Below are positions 14,193-17,885 of a DNA stretch of 17,885 nt, in pieces. The stretch's first letter is position 1. Every line of letters begins with the position of its first letter. Made by a program: the position numbers and the translations under genes. Source of the DNA: an uncultured Lachnospiraceae bacterium. GTDB taxonomy: Bacteria > Bacillota > Clostridia > Lachnospirales > Lachnospiraceae. Location: positions 1-17,885 of the forward strand of contig CAJUNN010000053.1 in NCBI GenBank assembly GCA_910587955.1. Direction: 5' to 3'. Under the pieces are notes generated by a model that was given only the letters and a program-made list of their open reading frames with translations, searched no databases and was not told the origin of the DNA.

Positions 14193-15701
14193 TTAACAAG
14201 GACATACAGAAACTGCAATCTCCTCTGCCCCGATTTCTTCCAAGAAGCTTTGGTCATGCTCCACCAGAAGCATAGAGGGACGATAGGTACGTATCAGCTC
14301 TGCCAGCTGCATCCGGGAAAAAATATCAATGTAATTCAATGGCTCATCCCAGATATAGAGATGGGCCCGGGTCAAAAGGCTGGCCGCCAGGGCCGCTTTC
14401 TTCTTCTGCCCCTGGCTTAGGCAGCTCATATCCTTTTCAAACTGGACCCTGGAAAAATCCAGCTTCCGAAGAAGGGCCAGGAAAAGATGTCCGGGGAGCC
14501 CCTGTTCCCTGGCAAAATCCAAAAGACTTCCCGACAAATGGCTCACATCCTGGGGCACATAGGAGATTTCCAGGCCGGAAGCCACATAAAGCTTTCCCTC
14601 CATCCGGAGTTCCGCCCCCAGGATTTGTTTTAATATGGTTGATTTTCCGCAGCCGTTCCCGCCTGTCAAAGCCATCCGGGAGCCCCGCAGAAGTTCAAAA
14701 TCCACCGGCCGGCACACCGGACGTTCCCCGTAAAACAGGGAAAGCCGCTCCGCCTGTACCAGACGCCCGCCGTGATAAGACAGCGGATACAATTTTAATT
14801 CCTCCGCAATCTCCAGATTTTTTAAAAGTCCCTCTTTCTCTCGGACTGCATCCTCCATGCGGCGCTGGGTATTTTTTGCCCGCTTCATCATTTTGGCCGC
14901 CTTGTGCCCGATGGCGCCCCGATCCGGCCGGAGGCCTCCGATGCGGGTTCCAATCTTGGTGCGCTCCACTGCTTCCGACCACTCTCCCGTCTGCCGGGAA
15001 GCTTCCTTTAGATGGGAAATTTCCCGCCTAAGCTTCCGGTTCTCCGCCTGTTCATGGAGATCCCGTCTCTTTTTCTGTTCCTGCCATCCGGTAAAATTTC
15101 CCTGCATTACGGTAATCTGCCTGCGCTCTAATACCAGCACGTGGTCCACGCACCGGTCCAGGAAATATTTGTCGTGGGATACCAGGAGAAAGCCTTTCTT
15201 CTTTCTTAAATATTCCGCCGTCTTCTCTCTTCCCTCCCGGTCCAGGTGGTTGGTGGGCTCGTCAATGAGCAAAAACCGGTCTTCTCCCGAAAAGAGCAGG
15301 GCCAAAAGAACCTTGGTCTGTTCCCCGCCGCTCAGGGAAGAAAAGCTCCGGCTCAGCACTTCCGAATCCACCCCTAAGAGCTCCAGTTCCCTGCAGACCT
15401 TCCAAAGCTCACACGCCGGGTCCAGGGCCTCCAGAACCTCCATAGTCATTCCGTCTGTCAGGCCCTTGGGCCCCTCCCCTAAGGGATATGGAAAATATAC
15501 GCACTCCGGAACGCCTCTGATAGAGCCGGAGTATTCATATTTTCCGGCCAGAAGTCCCATCAGGGTGGTTTTTCCTTTCCCGTTCCTGCCGATAAGGCCG
15601 CACCGCCAGTCCGTATCAATCTGGAAATCTGCATGTTCAAAAACATTATCATAACTGCCTTCGTAACAGAAGGTCAAATCACTGGCTTTTATCTGTGCCA
15701 T
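14193..15701 (-). CDS. ABC-F ATPase, probable antibiotic ribosomal protection protein (Lsa/CplR-like)
   Basis: A 502-residue protein with two ABC domains and no membrane segments, i.e. the ABC-F family that acts on ribosomes. Domain 1: Walker A GRNGKGKT (38-45), signature LSGGEQTK, Walker B LLIDEPTNHLD, H-loop VSHDKYF. A charged linker follows (QEQKKRRDLHEQAENRKLRR... to about residue 330), the ribosome-probing segment. Domain 2: GGNGCGKST, LSQGQKKK, YIWDEPLNYID, LVEHDQ. Length and the EPLNYID variant fit Lsa/Vga/CplR-type proteins, which protect against pleuromutilins, lincosamides and streptogramin A. The start is the ATG at 15701 with GGGG upstream; the in-frame opening to 15911 crosses the attenuator and is not taken. 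The promoter, leader ORF and terminator upstream support drug-inducible resistance. The actual drug spectrum cannot be read from sequence. Confidence 0.83.
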   Translation of the reverse strand: MAQIKASDLTFCYEGSYDNVFEHADFQIDTDWRCGLIGRNGKGKTTLMGLLAGKYEYSGSIRGVPECVYFPYPLGEGPKGLTDGMTMEVLEALDPACELWKVCRELELLGVDSEVLSRSFSSLSGGEQTKVLLALLFSGEDRFLLIDEPTNHLDREGREKTAEYLRKKKGFLLVSHDKYFLDRCVDHVLVLERRQITVMQGNFTGWQEQKKRRDLHEQAENRKLRREISHLKEASRQTGEWSEAVERTKIGTRIGGLRPDRGAIGHKAAKMMKRAKNTQRRMEDAVREKEGLLKNLEIAEELKLYPLSYHGGRLVQAERLSLFYGERPVCRPVDFELLRGSRMALTGGNGCGKSTILKQILGAELRMEGKLYVASGLEISYVPQDVSHLSGSLLDFAREQGLPGHLFLALLRKLDFSRVQFEKDMSCLSQGQKKKAALAASLLTRAHLYIWDEPLNYIDIFSRMQLAELIRTYRPSMLLVEHDQSFLEEIGAEEIAVSVCPC

Positions 15702-15740
15702 AGAATCAAGTCCCCTTTCCTTCCGGCAGGCATCTCCACT

Positions 15741-15782
15741 AAGATAAAAGAAAAGGCGCGGAGAATCGCCTTTCCCCGCGCC
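15741..15782 (-). terminator. Attenuator (leader terminator) of the ABC-F gene
   Basis: On the minus strand an 11-bp stem (15782-15772 with 15765-15755, one G-U pair) with a 6-nt loop is followed by TTTTCTTTTATCTT. It lies 40 nt before the ABC-F start codon and downstream of its promoter, so most transcripts would stop here. The 5' arm segment CGGGGAA (15778-15772) can alternatively pair with TTCCCCG (15810-15804), a 7-bp antiterminator that excludes the terminator. Confidence 0.78.
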
Positions 15783-15865
15783 GCACACAGCAAGCTCCTC
15801 TTTCGGGGAACCTGCCTGCAACTGTCGTCTTATCACTGAAAGTATCTGACTTCTGCCGGGTAATC

Positions 15866-15899
15866 TTAAGAGCAGCCGCTCATGCCGCCGTACTCTTAA
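15866..15899 (-). promoter_or_regulatory. Leader hairpin of the ABC-F transcript
   Basis: Perfect 7-bp arms CTCTTAA (15893-15899) and TTAAGAG (15866-15872) enclose 20 nt, starting 19 nt after the leader ORF stop. A ribosome stalled on the leader ORF would cover or disturb this stem, which could shift the downstream fold toward antitermination. Confidence 0.5.
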
Positions 15900-15918
15900 C
15901 ACCTGTTTCATTTCCCTG

Positions 15919-15939
15919 TTAGCAGAAGTAAATAATCAT
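15919..15939 (-). CDS. Leader peptide MIIYFC of the ABC-F gene
   Basis: A six-codon ORF (M-I-I-Y-F-C-stop) with a strong AAGGAG ribosome site exactly 8 nt upstream (15953-15948). It lies about 40 nt after the predicted transcription start and 137 nt before the attenuator. Size, hydrophobic content and position resemble known drug-sensing leader peptides such as MYLIFM upstream of msr(D). Its role would be to make drug-stalled ribosomes favour antitermination. Confidence 0.65.
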   Translation of the reverse strand: MIIYFC

Positions 15940-15987
15940 CCTTTCAGCTCCTTTTCCTGATTTTGTTATGTGTTTCTTGCTTCTATT

Positions 15988-16016
15988 AGAATAACAAATC
16001 AATGTCCGCCTGTCAA
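15988..16016 (-). promoter_or_regulatory. Sigma-A promoter of the ABC-F gene
   Basis: A perfect TTGACA (16016-16011) with TATTCT (15993-15988) at a 17-bp spacing. The -35 box lies inside the last codons of the HAD phosphatase gene (codons for Leu-Thr), so the two genes are packed without a spacer. Predicted start near 15981. Confidence 0.78.
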
Positions 16017-16829
16017 GTACTCCTCAATCCAGACCGCAACCCCGTCCTGATCGTTGCTCTTGGTCACCTGATCTGCCGCCTTCAAAACCTCCGGGCAGGC
16101 ATTTCCCATGGCAATGCCTGTGCCGGCCTGCCGGATCATGGTGATATCGTTGGTACCGTCCCCGAAGGCCACGCTTTCCCGGCGGTTAAGGTGCAGATAT
16201 TCGCAGAGGAATTTTAAGGCTCCCCCCTTGGTGGCTTCCCGGGCATTGATCTCAATGTTGTTGGGAACGGAGGTGGAGACTGCAAGATCCGCCAGTTCTG
16301 CCCCCATACGCTCCAAAGTTCTCTTCCGGGCCTCCAGATCCGAGTAGAACAGCATCAGCTTCTGGACCGTGTGATCCGAACTTTTCAGGAAATTTTCCAT
16401 TCCATCCACAGGCGTGTAGACACGCTTCATAATTTCAGCAAGCTTTGGCGTCTGGGCATATTCCTCCATCCGGGACAGTTCCTCCCGATCCATCCAGCCT
16501 TTTCCGTCCCGGTAACAGCCGAGAATAGCCGGTTCCCCTTTGATATATGCCAGAATCCGCCCGGCCTCTGCAAGGGTCAGTTCTGCCCGGCGCAGAACCT
16601 TCCCCTCTGCGGCGTCATAAACTTCCGCCCCGTTTGCGGCAATCACATAACGGACAAAGGGCAGGGTCCGGATCTCCTCCGGAATACCACTGTAGAGACG
16701 GCCCGTAGCCGGAACGATCCGGATTCCCTTCCCTGCTGCCAGCTCCAAAGCCTCCAGGCTCCGCCTGCTGAGCTCCTTATTGTCCCGCAGAATTGTTCCG
16801 TCCAAATCAAACGCAATCAATTTTAACAT
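15999..16829 (-). CDS. Cof-type HAD-IIB sugar-phosphate phosphatase
   Basis: A 276-residue HAD-superfamily hydrolase of the Cof/YidA subgroup. Motif I is FDLDGTI (Asp8 nucleophile, Asp10 acid/base), motif II PATGR (about 40-44), motif III Lys in KGGALKFL, and motif IV VAFGDGTNDITMI with the Mg2+-binding Asp pair. The C2-type cap domain lies between motifs II and III. It probably dephosphorylates a sugar phosphate or related metabolite in the cytosol; the substrate is not predictable. It follows the ROK kinase by 1 nt, so the two are co-transcribed and may act on related sugars. No terminator separates it from the ABC-F leader. Confidence 0.9.
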   Translation of the reverse strand: MLKLIAFDLDGTILRDNKELSRRSLEALELAAGKGIRIVPATGRLYSGIPEEIRTLPFVRYVIAANGAEVYDAAEGKVLRRAELTLAEAGRILAYIKGEPAILGCYRDGKGWMDREELSRMEEYAQTPKLAEIMKRVYTPVDGMENFLKSSDHTVQKLMLFYSDLEARKRTLERMGAELADLAVSTSVPNNIEINAREATKGGALKFLCEYLHLNRRESVAFGDGTNDITMIRQAGTGIAMGNACPEVLKAADQVTKSNDQDGVAVWIEEYLTGGH

Positions 16830-16830
16830 T

Positions 16831-17781
16831 TTACGCCTCTCCTCTCACCAGCTCTGCCGCTCCCACAATGCCGAAATCTTTCTTAAGCTCTGCAAAGCGG
16901 AATTCCACGGGCACGGGAATCCGGTTGTAATGGTCAAACTCCCTGCGCACCCGCTCAAACAGAGGAGCCCCAAAATTTGTAAGCCCGCCGCCGAACACAA
17001 AGACATGGATATTCAGCATCTGGTAAATGTTGTAGAGACACACCGCCAGATAATGGGCCATAGAATCCAGCATCTCCTCTGCCAGGGCATCTCCTGCCTC
17101 ATACGCTGCCAGCAGGGCCTCACCGTTCAAATCCCCGGCTTCCTCCAGGCTGCTTTTTTCACCCTCCAGCATGCGGATCTTCAGATGCCTGGGGATATAC
17201 CTGCCGCTGGCGTAAGACATAAAGCAGCCCCGGTTCCCGCAGCCGCATAAGACCCCTTCACCGGGGGACGCCAGCATATGTCCGCTCTCACCTGCCCAGC
17301 CGTAGCTTCCCCGGAAAAGCTTCCCGTCGATGATAATTCCGCTTCCGATTCCCGTGCTGACGGCCATATACACCATATGCCTGCAGCCCCGTCCCGCGCC
17401 CCGGCGGTATTCTGCCAGTGCAGCCGCGTTGCTGTCATTGTCCAGCACAATTTTCACCCCCGGCAGCCGATCCTCGAAATAGTCCCGCATGAAAAACTCC
17501 CGGATCTCCGGCAGGGCGGAAGTGAGATATACGTATCCCTTGTCAAACATTATGTAAGAAGGCATACAGATTCCGATTCCCGAAAGAGCTTCTGCAGAAA
17601 GACGGTTCTGCGCAAGCAATTCCCGGATCGTTTCCAGCATCTTATCCGCAAAAGCCGGACCGTCCGCCCGGGCATCCGAAGGGTGCTGCACACGGTCCAC
17701 AAGAACCCCCTCCCGGTCAAACAGGCCGTATGCTACTTTGGTGCCTCCCGCATCTATCCCAATGGTGTACACTCTGTCCAT
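16831..17781 (-). CDS. ROK-family sugar kinase
   Basis: A 316-residue ROK kinase (glucose, mannose, N-acetylglucosamine or N-acetylmannosamine type). ATP-binding motif DAGGTKVAYGL (about 10-20), catalytic Asp in DNDSNAAALAEY (near residue 107), ROK signature segment STGIGSGIIIDGKLFRGSYGWAGESGHM with the ExGH sugar-binding motif, and the zinc motif CGCGNRGC. The Glu usually following that zinc motif (GCLE) is Met here (GCFM). There is no N-terminal helix-turn-helix, so it is a kinase, not a ROK repressor. The start is the ATG at 17781 with GGAGG 11 nt upstream; the longer frame to 17850 runs through the palindrome and lacks a ribosome site. Substrate unassigned. Confidence 0.88.
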   Translation of the reverse strand: MDRVYTIGIDAGGTKVAYGLFDREGVLVDRVQHPSDARADGPAFADKMLETIRELLAQNRLSAEALSGIGICMPSYIMFDKGYVYLTSALPEIREFFMRDYFEDRLPGVKIVLDNDSNAAALAEYRRGAGRGCRHMVYMAVSTGIGSGIIIDGKLFRGSYGWAGESGHMLASPGEGVLCGCGNRGCFMSYASGRYIPRHLKIRMLEGEKSSLEEAGDLNGEALLAAYEAGDALAEEMLDSMAHYLAVCLYNIYQMLNIHVFVFGGGLTNFGAPLFERVRREFDHYNRIPVPVEFRFAELKKDFGIVGAAELVRGEA

Positions 17782-17818
17782 CGTTTTGTTCCCCTCCTGT
17801 GTGCTGTCTAATCCCTGT

Positions 17819-17837
17819 CCTCTCTTGACAAGAGAGG
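17819..17837. promoter_or_regulatory. Perfect 19-bp palindrome, putative operator
   Basis: CCTCTCTTG-A-CAAGAGAGG: 9-bp arms with a single central base, located about 20-38 bp downstream of the predicted start of the ROK kinase transcript and before its ribosome site. No T-run follows on either strand. The tight symmetry suits a dimeric repressor acting as a roadblock. Confidence 0.5.
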
Positions 17838-17862
17838 GTATCTGCTCCAATTTCTGTATGCT

Positions 17863-17868
17863 ATTATA
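17863..17868 (-). promoter_or_regulatory. -10 box upstream of the ROK kinase
   Basis: A perfect TATAAT on the minus strand. The matching -35 at 17-bp spacing would fall just beyond the window edge, so the promoter is only half visible. Confidence 0.45.
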
Positions 17869-17885
17869 CAGGCCAAGACAAATAT

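Noticed and set aside
14171..14197. Possible second Rex site (TTGTTAA and TTTCACAA half-sites near the ABC-F stop)
   Set aside because: The half-sites are too far apart for the 4-bp spacer, and one is simply the final codon and stop of the ABC-F gene.
15702..15911. In-frame N-terminal extension of the ABC-F protein by 70 residues
   Set aside because: It has no good ribosome spacing at 15911, it runs through the leader terminator, and recognisable ABC-F homology begins at the ATG at 15701. The open frame is best explained by chance in a structured G+C-rich leader.
1..17885. CRISPR arrays, tRNA/rRNA genes, insertion sequences, phage genes
   Set aside because: I saw no regularly spaced repeats, tRNA-like cloverleafs, transposase or integrase motifs, or att-like direct repeats.

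Overview
The window looks like chromosomal DNA of an anaerobic, fermentative Firmicute, most likely a Lachnospiraceae-type Clostridium. Evidence: strong GGAGG ribosome sites, sigma-A promoters, a clostridial-type Rex operator, and an HdrABC/Flox electron-transfer set. Apart from the first ~1.3 kb, almost everything is on the minus strand. The first ~1.3 kb is AT-richer and differs in style from the G+C-richer remainder.

Layout. (1) 1-128: start of a response-regulator gene running off the left edge. (2) 129-496: intergenic region with divergent promoters. (3) 497-1330 (+): an alpha/beta hydrolase with a terminator inside its 3' end, meeting the next gene tail to tail. (4) 14163 down to 1325 (-): one long gene train behind a sigma-A promoter covered by a perfect Rex-type operator. 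Order: malate dehydrogenase (LDH family with the MDH-specifying Arg), hdrB, hdrC, hdrA, an MvhD/FloxD protein, two ferredoxin-like Flox subunits, a FAD/NAD(H)-binding FloxA-like subunit, a structured 188-bp spacer, a fumarate-reductase-type iron-sulfur protein, its flavoprotein, an AspT/SucE-type transporter, and the alpha and beta subunits of class I fumarase. (5) 15701-14193 (-): a Lsa/CplR-like ABC-F ATPase preceded by its own promoter, a 6-codon leader ORF and an attenuator. (6) 17781-15999 (-): a ROK sugar kinase and a Cof-type HAD phosphatase.

How it works together (inference). Malate dehydrogenase makes malate from oxaloacetate, fumarase makes fumarate, the flavoprotein/FeS pair reduces it to succinate, and the transporter exports a dicarboxylate. 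No membrane anchor (FrdC/D) and no quinone-site protein is encoded. Instead a full NADH-oxidising FloxABCD plus HdrABC set, the module known for flavin-based electron bifurcation, lies between malate dehydrogenase and fumarate reductase. The most interesting reading is a soluble, NADH-dependent fumarate reductase that couples fumarate reduction to ferredoxin reduction, under NADH/NAD+ (Rex) control.

Caution: 5971-6009 inside the fumarate-reductase FeS gene is Illumina adapter sequence, not biology. It sits where the first [4Fe-4S] cysteine motif should be. That part of the assembly is wrong, and the gene is probably normal in the organism.
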